Source: B75-G9 sp964564905 (GTDB lineage Archaea > Hadarchaeota > Hadarchaeia > Hadarchaeales > Hadarchaeaceae). Taken from it: DNA of 37,300 nt. The position numbers and the translations under genes were made by a program. Below the pieces are notes generated by a model. It made no database searches. It saw only the letters and a program-made list of their open reading frames with translations, and was not told where the DNA came from. Of this stretch, positions 8,040 through 15,314 are shown in pieces (position 1 is the first letter of the stretch; the number at the start of each line of letters is the position of its first letter). The DNA lies in NCBI GenBank assembly GCA_964564905.1, contig CAZMCI010000005.1:1-37300 (forward strand), written 5' to 3'.

Positions 8040-8258
8040 GTGGGTGAGGATGTGTTGGGGGAGAAGAAGAAAAAACCCGCTATCGAGATTGGTTTGAATC
8101 TAGGAGATGCGCTCAAAAGCATGGGATTAACCGATATGGTGGACAGGGTTCTGAATTTGATCCAAGAGGGAAAGCTGGAAGTTAAAGTTGAACTCGGCAC
8201 GAAAAAAACTGGAAAAATTCCCGCCAATATCACGATAAGACTGAAGAGAGCTGAGTGA
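8040..8258 (+). CDS. Small protein of unknown function next to a Get3/ArsA ATPase
   Basis: I do not recognise this 72-aa protein. It has a lysine-rich N-terminus, a probable amphipathic helix (LGDALKSMGLTDMVDRVLN) and a predicted beta-rich C-terminus (KLEVKVELG...ANITIRLK). GTG at 8040 is about 23 nt from the centre of a TATA box (TATAAA, 8015-8020), so the mRNA may be leaderless; GGA upstream is weak. The Get3-like ATPase begins 35 nt downstream, suggesting a functional pair. Nearby GTG or TTG codons could also start it. Confidence 0.65.
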   Translation: MGEDVLGEKKKKPAIEIGLNLGDALKSMGLTDMVDRVLNLIQEGKLEVKVELGTKKTGKIPANITIRLKRAE

Positions 8259-8293
8259 TGGGGTCCTAGCCCAGGGTAATCTGTCACGCCGTG

Positions 8294-9220
8294 ATGAAAA
8301 TGGCCAGACAACATAAGGCTAGGCTCATTTTGTGTAGTGGAAAAGGTGGAACTGGAAAGAGCACAGTAGCGGTTGCCATAGCTACTCATTTCTCCGAAAA
8401 CGGTCGAAAGACACTTCTGGTATCAAGTGATCCGACCCAATCACTGTCCGGGATATTCAACAAACAGATAGGTGGGAAGATAACCAAGTTGAGCAAGAAC
8501 CTGCACGCCATAGAGCTAGATATAGAGAAAATTACCAGAAGGGTCGAGCAGGAGTACAGGAAGATATTTCTCGATGCGCTCGGTTCTTGGCTCGATGAGG
8601 AGCTCACCCGAGACCTGCCATTGGAGATGATAAGCGGTGTGGATGAGCTTTTCGCACTTGATAAAATCAGGCGTTTTGTCGGGGGAGATTACGAGGTCGT
8701 CGTGTGGGATACCAGTCCCACTGCACACACCCTTCGTCTGCTTTCGCTCTCCAAGAAAATGAGCGCGGCGATGTCTCATGGGCTCAGTCTTTACATGAAG
8801 TTGAGGCATCCCATTCAGACCCTAAGGTCATGGCTTGGCAGAAAGGGAGAGCCAAAAATCGTGAAGGCTTTCAAGAAGCTCGGAAAGGTCACGATGGAAA
8901 TTGAAAAAATGCTTGCTAGCGGAAGGACTGAGCTTGTCTTGGTCCTAAATCCGGAACGCCTCTCTATCAACGAGGGCAAACAGTTGCGGGAAGCGGCAGA
9001 ACGCTATAACATCACGATAAAGCGCGTCGTCGTGAACAAGATGATCACACCGTGTAAATGCCGTTTTTGCGAACTCAAACGTAAGGAACAAGAGCACAAC
9101 ATGGTAAGAATTCAACAGGAGTATGGGGACCTAAAGATCCACACGGTGCCCTATCTCCCCTATGAGATAATTACCATGAACAGGATAAGAGAATACACAG
9201 CCAAACTGTTTGAAGAGTAA
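8294..9220 (+). CDS. Get3/ArsA-family P-loop ATPase
   Basis: The protein of about 308 aa has the deviant Walker A GKGGTGKST (residues about 15-23) with the signature lysine, switch I SSDPTQSLSGIF, switch II WDTSPTAHTLRLL, and NPERLSI/VVNKM nucleotide-binding segments. Near residue 253 it carries CKCRFCELKRKEQ, resembling the zinc CxxC of Get3, which dimerises to carry tail-anchored membrane proteins. That fits a Get3-like targeting factor better than an arsenite pump, as no arsB/arsD is present. ATG at 8294 follows GTG at 8291; neither has a strong ribosome-binding site, and ATG at 8303 is also possible. The 72-aa gene upstream is probably co-transcribed. Confidence 0.88.
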   Translation: MKMARQHKARLILCSGKGGTGKSTVAVAIATHFSENGRKTLLVSSDPTQSLSGIFNKQIGGKITKLSKNLHAIELDIEKITRRVEQEYRKIFLDALGSWLDEELTRDLPLEMISGVDELFALDKIRRFVGGDYEVVVWDTSPTAHTLRLLSLSKKMSAAMSHGLSLYMKLRHPIQTLRSWLGRKGEPKIVKAFKKLGKVTMEIEKMLASGRTELVLVLNPERLSINEGKQLREAAERYNITIKRVVVNKMITPCKCRFCELKRKEQEHNMVRIQQEYGDLKIHTVPYLPYEIITMNRIREYTAKLFEE

Positions 9221-9256
9221 GGTTTTCTTTCATATTCAGTGAGCACGGGAAGAAGA

Positions 9257-9409
9257 CTATAGCTTCGCAGCCATTGTAAGCCTGAATAATTGCCTGTACT
9301 GGGGAGCTGCCATCAACATCACTGAAACGTAATGTCTCACTAACGCGTTTCTCTGGCATAGATTGAGGAGTTCAAGCCCTATCCTCACCTTTTGCAAAAA
9401 TGATACCAT
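9257..9409 (-). CDS. Small 50-aa protein with promoter and Shine-Dalgarno
   Basis: This short gene lies between the ATPase and the GH5 gene. ATG at 9409 is preceded by GGAGGAG (9422-9416) with a 6-nt spacer, an ideal archaeal ribosome-binding site. A TATA-like box (CTTTAAATA, 9449-9457) would start transcription near 9427. The product is basic with hydrophobic patches: MVSFLQKVRIGLELLNLC at the start, then VRHYVSVMLMAAP and a LFRLTMAAKL tail, and it ends with TAG. It has no recognisable domain. The coincident promoter, ribosome-binding site and open frame are the evidence; no homology was checked. Confidence 0.5.
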   Translation of the reverse strand: MVSFLQKVRIGLELLNLCQRNALVRHYVSVMLMAAPQYRQLFRLTMAAKL

Positions 9410-9448
9410 TTTCAGCTCCTCCGCTCAACTTTAGGAAATGCGACCTAG

Positions 9449-9457
9449 TATTTAAAG
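9449..9457 (-). promoter_or_regulatory. TATA-like box of the 50-aa gene
   Basis: On the minus strand the block reads CTTTAAATA, centred about 26 nt upstream of position 9427. The remaining bases to 9550 hold nothing else I can support. Confidence 0.4.
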
Positions 9458-9550
9458 GTTGTAGGATGCGTTATGGAAAAAAAGAAAAAACATACAATTA
9501 TGCCGATTTAGTGACATATACATGCTTGTAAGTGATGATTCGGTTAAAAT

Positions 9551-10768
9551 TTAGTCTTTTTTGCTTCTTTGCGTCGAGATATACTCCGAAAATTGAGCCT
9601 CAAACTCCTGTAGAAATTTCGAGAGTGAGTGGAGATGCGTTTTATGGGAGCGGGGTTCTCTAGGTTTTTTAAGTTGCCAGATCGAGATCCAAATCCCAAC
9701 AACCGACGTTTCTAGGAGAAGCTCCATGATCCGCGCGCCCGTCATAAGGGGAGGACTGGCGCTGAGAAATCCCATCACGTCACGGCCGTAAACACTCGGC
9801 GTGAAACCATCATAGTCGAGGAGTAGGTTCGGGGACCATTCAGCACTAAAACAGTACGCTAGCCAGCTGATGCCCATGGAGTCCAGCGTTCTCAGCGGAT
9901 ACTCGTCAGTTTCGGCAAAAATTATCGGGAGGTTTTCTATCTTTGGGTTCCACTCGTAGTATGAGGTTCTCTTGTAGCCCACGTTGTTATCCGCTATCGG
10001 ATATTTCACGGCCCATGTCAAATCCCTAGCGTAGTGCAAGCCGCTCACTAAGACAAGCTTGTGTGGATCGTTACGCCTGATCCTGCTCAAAAGGTTTTCC
10101 TCAACGAAAGCCTTCCATCTGAGCCATCCGATCTCGTAATTGTCGTTTTCCGGCCACTTGACCTCGTTGAACAATTCATACGCGATGACGGTGTTTTCTT
10201 CTCTGTATCGAAGGCTCGCTTCTTCCCAGAATCCAAAGAGCCACTCGTTTTTGTAGTAAAAGATATTCTCCGTCTGTTCTCCCGTTGGTTCAGTGTGATA
10301 TGTTTCTTCTGGTGGATAGCCCACAGAGTGGAAATCGAGTATCACCATCAATCCGTTTTTCTCTGCCTCAGCGATCGCTTTATCGACGTCTTCCCATGGA
10401 GGGATATTTTCCCAGAGATAGTATATCACGGGGTACACGGGAACCCTTATCGTATTTGCACCCCATTTGCGGATCTCTGCGATGTATTTGGAAAAATCCA
10501 CACCCTTATTTTCCAACAGGATCGGAGGCATTATCCCAACACCCCTGAGCTGGATTTTAACCCCATCCATGTAGAAGCAATTGTCCCCCGCCGTCACATA
10601 TCCCGGAGTGGGGCCTTCCGTGGAAAAAGTTAAAAATGGCATTCTGTGCCAAGTGAACCTCACTGCAAAATAGAACAAAGCAAAGAGAAGGAGTACCAAA
10701 AATACCACAAACAGGACGCCCCAGATGCCGGTGCGACCACGTTTCGTGTTTTCACCTCCCGCCATCAT
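9551..10768 (-). CDS. Membrane-anchored GH5-type glycoside hydrolase
   Basis: The protein of about 405 aa has an N-terminal membrane anchor (GIWGVLFVVFLVLLLFALFY) with a short basic cytoplasmic stretch before it, then an extracellular (beta/alpha)8 domain of the GH5/cellulase type. Visible landmarks are IQLRGVGIMPP, GANTIRVPVYP, LMVILDFHSVGYPP, the acid/base glutamate in AYELFNEVKW, and the probable nucleophile in PIIFAETDEY. A second hydrophobic stretch (MELLLETSVVGIWISIW) lies near the C-terminus, so it may be anchored twice. The frame opens at GTG 10798, but the TATA box at 10808-10814 would start RNA near 10785, so the paired ATGs at 10768/10765 are more likely. Substrate is a beta-glycan by family. 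Confidence 0.82.
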   Translation of the reverse strand: MMAGGENTKRGRTGIWGVLFVVFLVLLLFALFYFAVRFTWHRMPFLTFSTEGPTPGYVTAGDNCFYMDGVKIQLRGVGIMPPILLENKGVDFSKYIAEIRKWGANTIRVPVYPVIYYLWENIPPWEDVDKAIAEAEKNGLMVILDFHSVGYPPEETYHTEPTGEQTENIFYYKNEWLFGFWEEASLRYREENTVIAYELFNEVKWPENDNYEIGWLRWKAFVEENLLSRIRRNDPHKLVLVSGLHYARDLTWAVKYPIADNNVGYKRTSYYEWNPKIENLPIIFAETDEYPLRTLDSMGISWLAYCFSAEWSPNLLLDYDGFTPSVYGRDVMGFLSASPPLMTGARIMELLLETSVVGIWISIWQLKKPREPRSHKTHLHSLSKFLQEFEAQFSEYISTQRSKKD

Positions 10769-10807
10769 CAAACGGAGGTTTGCCGAGAGATTGGACACGA
10801 GATATCA

Positions 10808-10814
10808 TTTATAT
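10808..10814 (-). promoter_or_regulatory. TATA box of the GH5-type gene
   Basis: The minus strand reads ATATAAA inside a near-palindromic GATAT...ATATC block (10801-10815). A start site about 26 nt on (near 10785) leaves a short leader before ATG 10768, and excludes the upstream GTG at 10798. Confidence 0.5.
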
Positions 10815-10840
10815 CTTTTGTTTAATTCAGCTGATTTAAT

Positions 10841-11104
10841 GGCTTTTCCCACCCGAACGTGGGGCTTCCACCTTCCACTTGTGCCACGCCCGCCGCGGAG
10901 GCACAGGTTCGCTTCGTGCTGCCGGGAACTCGCGAGGTTGTGCATTCTCCACTCTGACCGCTTGAGCCTGCTTTTCTCCACAGGAGCTAGCGGAACGACT
11001 TTTGTCTCACGTGCGCTCGAGGGCTCGGCCACGGGTTGACCGGCGGTTCCAGTCGAGACCCTCCCCCAGAGGTGTAGCCCGAGGCTAGTTTGGCTTTCGC
11101 CGCC
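10841..11104 (-). ncRNA. Candidate structured RNA, about 264 nt, class unidentified
   Basis: This stretch is much richer in G+C than its flanks and encodes no recognisable protein. Read on the minus strand it folds into several stems: GGC-GAAA-GCC with a GNRA tetraloop (11101-11092), TAGCC/GGCTA (11087-11075), GACUGG/CCGGUC with a G-U pair (11054-11038) inside GAGGG/CCCUC (11063-11059 with 11023-11019), CCGCU/AGCGG (10993-10989 with 10962-10958), GCACA/UGUGC (10943-10939 with 10905-10901) and CCCAC/GUGGG (10863-10848). The GNRA loop and the G-U pair work only on the minus strand. A TATA box at 11123-11130 is correctly spaced. RNase P and SRP RNA are the obvious candidates by size, but I could not find their conserved blocks. 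Confidence 0.6.
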
Positions 11105-11122
11105 TAAAAATTGATCCCGGTT

Positions 11123-11130
11123 GTTATATC
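11123..11130 (-). promoter_or_regulatory. TATA box for the structured RNA candidate
   Basis: The minus strand reads GATATAAC preceded by a purine-rich GAAAGC (BRE-like). Its centre lies about 25 nt upstream of the GGCGGC where the GC-rich region begins (11104-11101). Confidence 0.5.
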
Positions 11131-11208
11131 GCTTTCGAAGAGAGGTTGCTGAAAGCATTCGACCTCAATTTCGCCCACCGTCTGAAAACGGTAGTGTTCT
11201 TGAGGTGG

Positions 11209-11217
11209 TTTTATAAA
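11209..11217 (+). promoter_or_regulatory. TATA box of dph2
   Basis: TTTTATAAA is placed to start transcription near 11239, about 21 nt before the dph2 ATG. It is divergent from the RNA promoter at 11123-11130, so this spacer separates two transcription units. Confidence 0.55.
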
Positions 11218-11259
11218 ATCTTTACGTGAAGGGCCGGTTGATGGGATTAGGGTGTCTCC

Positions 11260-12282
11260 ATGCTAAAATACGATCTAGAAGAGAAAAGTGTGCGTAGATT
11301 TCTAAAGGAGCATGAGGCCAAGCGGGCAGCTATTCAGCTACCCAGTGGTCTCAGACCTGAACTTTTGAAAATCGTTAGGGTTTTCGAGGAAGAGAGCGTG
11401 GAGCCCGTTGTAATGGGGGGGAGCTGCTATGGCGGATGTGATCTGGCTGACGCTGAAGCTAAACGAATGGGCTGCGATGTGCTGGTGCACTATGGGCATG
11501 CTGACATGGGACTGAAAACCTGTCTCCCAACTTTATACGTCGAAGCCCGTATGCCAGTCGACCCGCGAGGCGTCGTCGATTCTGCACTCCCTCAGCTGAG
11601 TTTCAAGCGTGTTGGTCTGCTTACTACGGTCCAACACGTTTCCTGCCTACATGAGGTCGCGGAGGTGCTCCGTGCACATAAATTCGAGCCTTTCATCGGG
11701 AAACCGGGGCATAGAGCCAGATATCCAGGACAACTTTTGGGCTGTGATTTTGGATGTGCCCGTTCGATTAACTCGCTTGTCGAAGGATTTCTCTACCTCG
11801 GAACAGGAGATTTTCACCCGCTGGGAGCCGCACTTGCGACGAGGAAGAAGGTGCTGGTTGTGAATCCGATCTCGGGCGGTGTTAAGCAAATCCAGTCAGA
11901 GGTTGAGGATTTTCTAAAAAGGAGAAGGGCAATAATCGCTAGAGCAGCCGCTGGTGAGCACTTCGGAATAATCGTAAGCACAAAGTCAGGACAAATCCGT
12001 TTTGGTCTTGCCGCCAGGTTGGCTGAGGAACTCAGACATGCTGGTCGTGTGGCGTCCGTGCTCGTAATGGATGAGGTAAGACCCGATGAGGTGGAGGATT
12101 TTGGGTTCGATGCCTTCGTATGTACCGCTTGTCCGCGCATACCGCTTGATGACGCGAAACGATTCAGATGTCCAGTTCTGACCCCACAAGAGGTCGAGAT
12201 GATGCTCGGAAAGACCAAATTTGAACCCTACAAAATGGATGAATTCACTGAGGAAGATTTAAGTCTAGAAAAAATCAGGTAA
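11260..12282 (+). CDS. dph2: Diphthamide synthesis enzyme Dph2 (3-amino-3-carboxypropyl-histidine synthase)
   Basis: The 340-aa protein performs the first step of diphthamide formation on elongation factor 2, moving the aminocarboxypropyl group of SAM with a non-canonical [4Fe-4S] radical mechanism. Three spaced cysteines that bind the cluster are visible: GGSCYGGCDLADAEAKR (about residue 55), LLGCDFGCARS (about 160) and FVCTACPRIPLDD (about 290). Length fits archaeal Dph2 homodimers. ATG at 11260 has GGGTG eight bases upstream and its own TATA box. It opens the long plus-strand information-processing block, followed 15 nt later by csl4. Confidence 0.94.
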   Translation: MLKYDLEEKSVRRFLKEHEAKRAAIQLPSGLRPELLKIVRVFEEESVEPVVMGGSCYGGCDLADAEAKRMGCDVLVHYGHADMGLKTCLPTLYVEARMPVDPRGVVDSALPQLSFKRVGLLTTVQHVSCLHEVAEVLRAHKFEPFIGKPGHRARYPGQLLGCDFGCARSINSLVEGFLYLGTGDFHPLGAALATRKKVLVVNPISGGVKQIQSEVEDFLKRRRAIIARAAAGEHFGIIVSTKSGQIRFGLAARLAEELRHAGRVASVLVMDEVRPDEVEDFGFDAFVCTACPRIPLDDAKRFRCPVLTPQEVEMMLGKTKFEPYKMDEFTEEDLSLEKIR

Positions 12283-12297
12283 AAAAAGGTTGATGTG

Positions 12298-12873
12298 ATG
12301 GGGATAAAAACAGGAGATTTTGTGGTTCCAGGAGATTTTCTTGCAACGGCGGAAGAGTTCGTTCCGGGGGAGGGGGCGTACGAAGAAAACGGTAAAATTT
12401 ATTCCTCCTGCGTTGGTGCAGTGTTGGTGGACACGCGGACAAAACACGTTTCCGTATTTTCCCGTGTTCCCGGTCCACCGGTCCTGAAACGCGGGGATGT
12501 GGTGATCGGCCAAGTGGAAGAAGTTAGAGACCAGTTCGTAAACGTTTTAATAGAGGCCTTACGTGGACGTGAAAATCGAGAGGTCCCGGTTCCAAATTAC
12601 GGGACTGTACATATTTCTCAGACTAGAGTTGGATATGTGAAAGATCTCAGCAGGCAATTCAGGGCGGGGGATATAATCCGTGCAAAGGTGCTGAGCGTTC
12701 GGAGAGACATAGTGCAACTTACCACAGCAGGTGAAGATTTGGGGGTGATTGTCGCAAGATGCTCACGGTGCCGGGAGCTTCTCGAGCTTGATGGAACAAA
12801 GCTGCGGTGCCCCAATTGTGGAAATGTTGAGTTTAGAAAGCTGGCGAGCGACTATCGAAAAGGGGTACTCTAA
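12298..12873 (+). CDS. csl4: Exosome RNA-binding subunit Csl4
   Basis: The protein of about 191 aa has an N-terminal exosome domain (GDFVVPGDFLATAEEF...GAYEENGKIYS), a central S1-type RNA-binding domain (VIGQVEEVRDQFVNVLIEAL...HISQTRVGYV) and a C-terminal zinc ribbon (CSRCRELLE...LRCPNCGN, about residues 154-175). Csl4 caps the archaeal 3'-5' RNA exosome and links DnaG. GTG at 12295 directly precedes ATG 12298; AGGTTGAT upstream fits ATG with a 7-nt spacer. The 237 bases that follow hold a small inverted repeat (AAGCC-AAA-GGCTT) and only weak short frames before rpoL. Confidence 0.93.
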   Translation: MGIKTGDFVVPGDFLATAEEFVPGEGAYEENGKIYSSCVGAVLVDTRTKHVSVFSRVPGPPVLKRGDVVIGQVEEVRDQFVNVLIEALRGRENREVPVPNYGTVHISQTRVGYVKDLSRQFRAGDIIRAKVLSVRRDIVQLTTAGEDLGVIVARCSRCRELLELDGTKLRCPNCGNVEFRKLASDYRKGVL

Positions 12874-13110
12874 CGATCATGACAAAACGGGTTTTGAATT
12901 TCAAATAATGGATGACGAACAAATGATAGATCTGACGGAAAAGGTTGAGCACATTTGAGTTGGACCTTGAAGCCAAAGGCTTGGGCATGGGGTCAGTTAG
13001 GGAATACCCACGACGATGCAGGGAAAATCAAAAGACTGGATTAAAAATGAAGGAACCCTTGTTTCAAAACACTAATAAAAGGGAAGTGAAAGTTAAAAAA
13101 AGGTGAATAC

Positions 13111-13392
13111 GTGGAACTGGAGGTCGTTGAAAAGAAAGAAAGTGGCCTTCTGATAAAGGTGATCGGTGAGGGTCACACCTTGTGCAATCTCTTGTGCACT
13201 GAGTTGTATAAGGATGAAAACGTCGTATCTGCAGCATACAACATCGAGCATCCCCTCACGGGGTCTCCAAAACTGTATGTGAGGACAAAGAAAGGAAAGT
13301 CTCCGAAACGAGCCCTTGTGGATGCTGCCGACCGAATAGTCGATGAACTCGAAGATCTCCATAAGCAGCTGCAGAAGACCCTTAAGAAATAG
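13111..13392 (+). CDS. rpoL: RNA polymerase subunit Rpo11 (RpoL)
   Basis: The 93-aa protein has the alpha-like dimerisation fold: the signature GEGHTLCNLLCTELYKDENV (residues about 16-35), SAAYNIEHPLTGSPKLYV, and a long C-terminal helix (RALVDAADRIVDELEDLH). It pairs with Rpo3 during polymerase assembly. The start is GTG at 13111 with AGGTGA five bases upstream. The next gene (DUF99) begins 25 nt after the stop. Confidence 0.95.
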   Translation: MELEVVEKKESGLLIKVIGEGHTLCNLLCTELYKDENVVSAAYNIEHPLTGSPKLYVRTKKGKSPKRALVDAADRIVDELEDLHKQLQKTLKK

Positions 13393-13417
13393 CATCGAAC
13401 TCATTTTTGGTGTCCGG

Positions 13418-14023
13418 TTGAAAAATGTCAAATTTTGGCGGATAAAACCAGAGGTCAGGATCCTGGGTGTAGATGATGGATCTTTTGAACCTAGGTCAAA
13501 AGTGGCGGTGCCACTAGTAGGAGTTGTCTTTCGAGGTGGGCAATGGCTTGAGGGAGTGATAAGAACTTACATCGAACGGGATGGGACCGACGTAACCGAG
13601 CGTTTAGTGGATATGGTGAACAAAACCCGCCACAAGGGACAACTTCGGGTCATAATGGTCGACGGGTTGACCTTTGCCGGGTTCAATGTTCTCGACGCGA
13701 GAGAAGTGTTTCGAGAAACGGGCCTGCCTGTGATAGCTATCTCCAGACAACTCCCGGATATGGGAGCGATCCGGAGGGCGATCGAGCACCTTCCGGGATG
13801 GAAAAAAAGATGGAAAATCATCAAAGGTACCGGAAAAATATATCCGGTGGTAACCAAGAGCAGGGGGGCACCGATATACATGCAGGCCGTTGGGATAAAC
13901 AAGCCCGATGCTGAAAATATTGTCAAGGTGGCGTCGACTCGGAGTCTCGTTCCGGAACCCCTCCGAGTTGCCCACTTGGTGGCCACTGCCATGGTACGAG
14001 GAGAAAGTTATGGTAGGGCCTAA
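13418..14023 (+). CDS. DUF99/UPF0215 family protein (EndoV-like fold)
   Basis: The protein of about 201 aa matches DUF99, an archaeal family with an endonuclease V-like RNase H fold and unproven activity. Family landmarks are ILGVDDGSFEP near the start, VGVVFRGGQWLEGV, VIMVDGLTFAGFNVLD and LPVIAISRQLPDMGAI, ending with PEPLRVAHLVA. The frame is open from 13343 inside rpoL, but TTG at 13418 is the best start: it lies just before the conserved region and has GGTG five bases upstream. The stop overlaps the signal peptidase start. A nucleic-acid role is inferred from fold and from replication and transcription neighbours. Confidence 0.82.
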   Translation: MKNVKFWRIKPEVRILGVDDGSFEPRSKVAVPLVGVVFRGGQWLEGVIRTYIERDGTDVTERLVDMVNKTRHKGQLRVIMVDGLTFAGFNVLDAREVFRETGLPVIAISRQLPDMGAIRRAIEHLPGWKKRWKIIKGTGKIYPVVTKSRGAPIYMQAVGINKPDAENIVKVASTRSLVPEPLRVAHLVATAMVRGESYGRA

Positions 14024-14579
14024 ACGCAGGGTCAAATCCAAGCGCGGTCTGAAGAGGGTGAAGAGCTCCATATCCAGTTTTTTGAAGCAAAACGTCGTCA
14101 GGGACATTGTCAAATTTTTCCTGTTGCTGGGGTTTTTTTACTTCATGATGGCGGGCGCCTTGACCCTAGTCTTTAGGACAGATTCATTTTGGATGGCTGT
14201 GATCTCTAACAGCATGAAGCACGAAGGAGATAGCTGGCAGGAATATTTTATCGAACGAGGTCATGACCCATCCACGTTTCCCATCCAGGAGGGATTTGAA
14301 CGGGGGGATCTGCTTATCATCCAGGGGGTGTCTTCTGTTTCGGAGATATCGGTTGGAGACGTGCTCGTACTGGACATGGGGCCCGGCGTAATTCCACTTA
14401 CCCACCGTGTGGTGGACATATGGGAAGAAAATGGCACGGCACGGATAATGACAAAAGGCGACGCGAACAAGGGTACACTACCGGTGGAGAGGTCAATAAA
14501 ACCGGAGCAGATATTGGGGAAGGTGATCTTCGTGATTCCAAAAATCGGTTATCTATCCCTCTGGTTGTCAGGACAGTGA
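14010..14579 (+). CDS. Signal peptidase I (archaeal S26B, Sec11-like)
   Basis: The protein of about 189 aa has a basic N-terminus, one membrane segment (VKFFLLLGFFYFMMAGALTL, residues about 35-54), the catalytic serine in AVISNSMKHEGD, the ERGDLLIIQG strand, the catalytic histidine in PLTHRVVDIW (His in place of bacterial Lys), and the box E-like MTKGDANKG. It would cleave signal peptides of secreted proteins on the outer face of the membrane. ATG at 14010 has GAGGAG upstream and overlaps the DUF99 gene by 14 nt. The GH5 enzyme and DUF515-like protein keep membrane anchors and need not be its substrates. Confidence 0.92.
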   Translation: MVGPKRRVKSKRGLKRVKSSISSFLKQNVVRDIVKFFLLLGFFYFMMAGALTLVFRTDSFWMAVISNSMKHEGDSWQEYFIERGHDPSTFPIQEGFERGDLLIIQGVSSVSEISVGDVLVLDMGPGVIPLTHRVVDIWEENGTARIMTKGDANKGTLPVERSIKPEQILGKVIFVIPKIGYLSLWLSGQ

Positions 14580-14583
14580 TGAA

Positions 14584-14973
14584 GTGAGACGACCGTTTCT
14601 CGCCGCAGATGTGATAATTCGGCACGGAAGAGGTGTTGTGCTCGTCAAACGAAAAAATGAGCCGTACCGGGGGAAGTGGGCGTTGCCAGGTGGATTCGTG
14701 GAATACGGTGAGAAGGTTGAGCACGCCGCTGTTCGTGAGGCGATGGAGGAGACGGGATTAAAAGTAAAGCTAAAAAAACTGGTGGGAGTTTACTCCGCGC
14801 CGGGACGAGATCCTAGGGGACATGTGGTCAGCGTGTGTTTTTTGGCGCGGAGAGCTGGTGGAAAGTTGAGAGCCGCCAGCGATGCCGATGAGGTAAAAAT
14901 TTTCAGACAAATACCATGGAAAAAATTGGCGTTTGACCACGGTCAAATTTTAAAAGATGCAGGGTTTAGGTGA
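14584..14973 (+). CDS. Nudix hydrolase
   Basis: The 129-aa protein contains a complete Nudix box, GGFVEYGEKVEHAAVREAME followed by ETGL (residues about 37-60), with the REAMEET metal-binding glutamates intact. It would split a nucleoside diphosphate linked to another group; the archaeal ADP-ribose pyrophosphatase subgroup is closest by general look (GVYSAPGRDPRGHVVS). GTG at 14584 lies 4 nt after the signal peptidase stop, and its AGGTGA end provides the ribosome-binding site for tfs. Confidence 0.92.
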   Translation: MRRPFLAADVIIRHGRGVVLVKRKNEPYRGKWALPGGFVEYGEKVEHAAVREAMEETGLKVKLKKLVGVYSAPGRDPRGHVVSVCFLARRAGGKLRAASDADEVKIFRQIPWKKLAFDHGQILKDAGFR

Positions 14974-14977
14974 ATAC

Positions 14978-15304
14978 ATGCAATTTTGTCCCAAGTGCGG
15001 CGGATTGATGCTTCCCAAGAAAGTCGGGAAAGATGTGGTGTTGGCGTGCGGTTCATGCGGATACATCGAAAAAACCGGGAAGGTGGAGGGATACAAAGTA
15101 GTCAAAAAAGTGGGCGCCAGGGGAGACGTGACGGTTTTGGACGAAAAACCTAAATCGGTTCTTCCAACCACGCGTGCCCGTTGTCCAAGCTGCGGTCACG
15201 ATACAGCATTTTGGTGGATTAGGCAGACGAGAGCCGGCGATGAACCGTCGACACGCTTTTATCGTTGTGTGAAGTGCGGGAAGGTATGGAGAGAATACAG
15301 TTAG
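14978..15304 (+). CDS. tfs: Transcription factor S (TFIIS-like transcript cleavage factor)
   Basis: The 108-aa protein has an N-terminal zinc ribbon (CPKCGG...LACGSCGY) and a C-terminal TFIIS-type ribbon (CPSCGHDTAFWW...FYRCVKCGKVW). The tip carries RAGDEPST, holding the acidic Asp-Glu pair that inserts into RNA polymerase to trigger cleavage of stalled RNA. ATG at 14978 has AGGTGA five bases upstream; the frame continues further upstream but without family similarity. It lies between Nudix and an OB-fold gene, the common archaeal tfs-pcna neighbourhood. Confidence 0.95.
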   Translation: MQFCPKCGGLMLPKKVGKDVVLACGSCGYIEKTGKVEGYKVVKKVGARGDVTVLDEKPKSVLPTTRARCPSCGHDTAFWWIRQTRAGDEPSTRFYRCVKCGKVWREYS

Positions 15305-15314
15305 AGGTTTTGAG

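Noticed and set aside
9171..9359. A 62-codon minus-strand frame overlapping the ATPase 3' end
   Set aside because: The overlapping frame 9257-9409 has a far better ribosome-binding site and promoter; this one has neither.
10805..11158. A 117-codon minus-strand frame and a 104-codon plus-strand frame through the GC-rich spacer
   Set aside because: Both lack domain signals and run through the candidate structured RNA; long open frames are expected by chance in GC-rich DNA.
12890..12960. Possible C/D box sRNA after csl4 (GATGA-like and CTGA-like motifs)
   Set aside because: The boxes are imperfect and badly spaced, with no closing stem.
12945..13106. A 53-codon plus-strand frame from TTG, ending in the rpoL leader
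   Set aside because: No promoter, no spaced ribosome-binding site and no recognisable sequence; it would end on the rpoL Shine-Dalgarno by chance.
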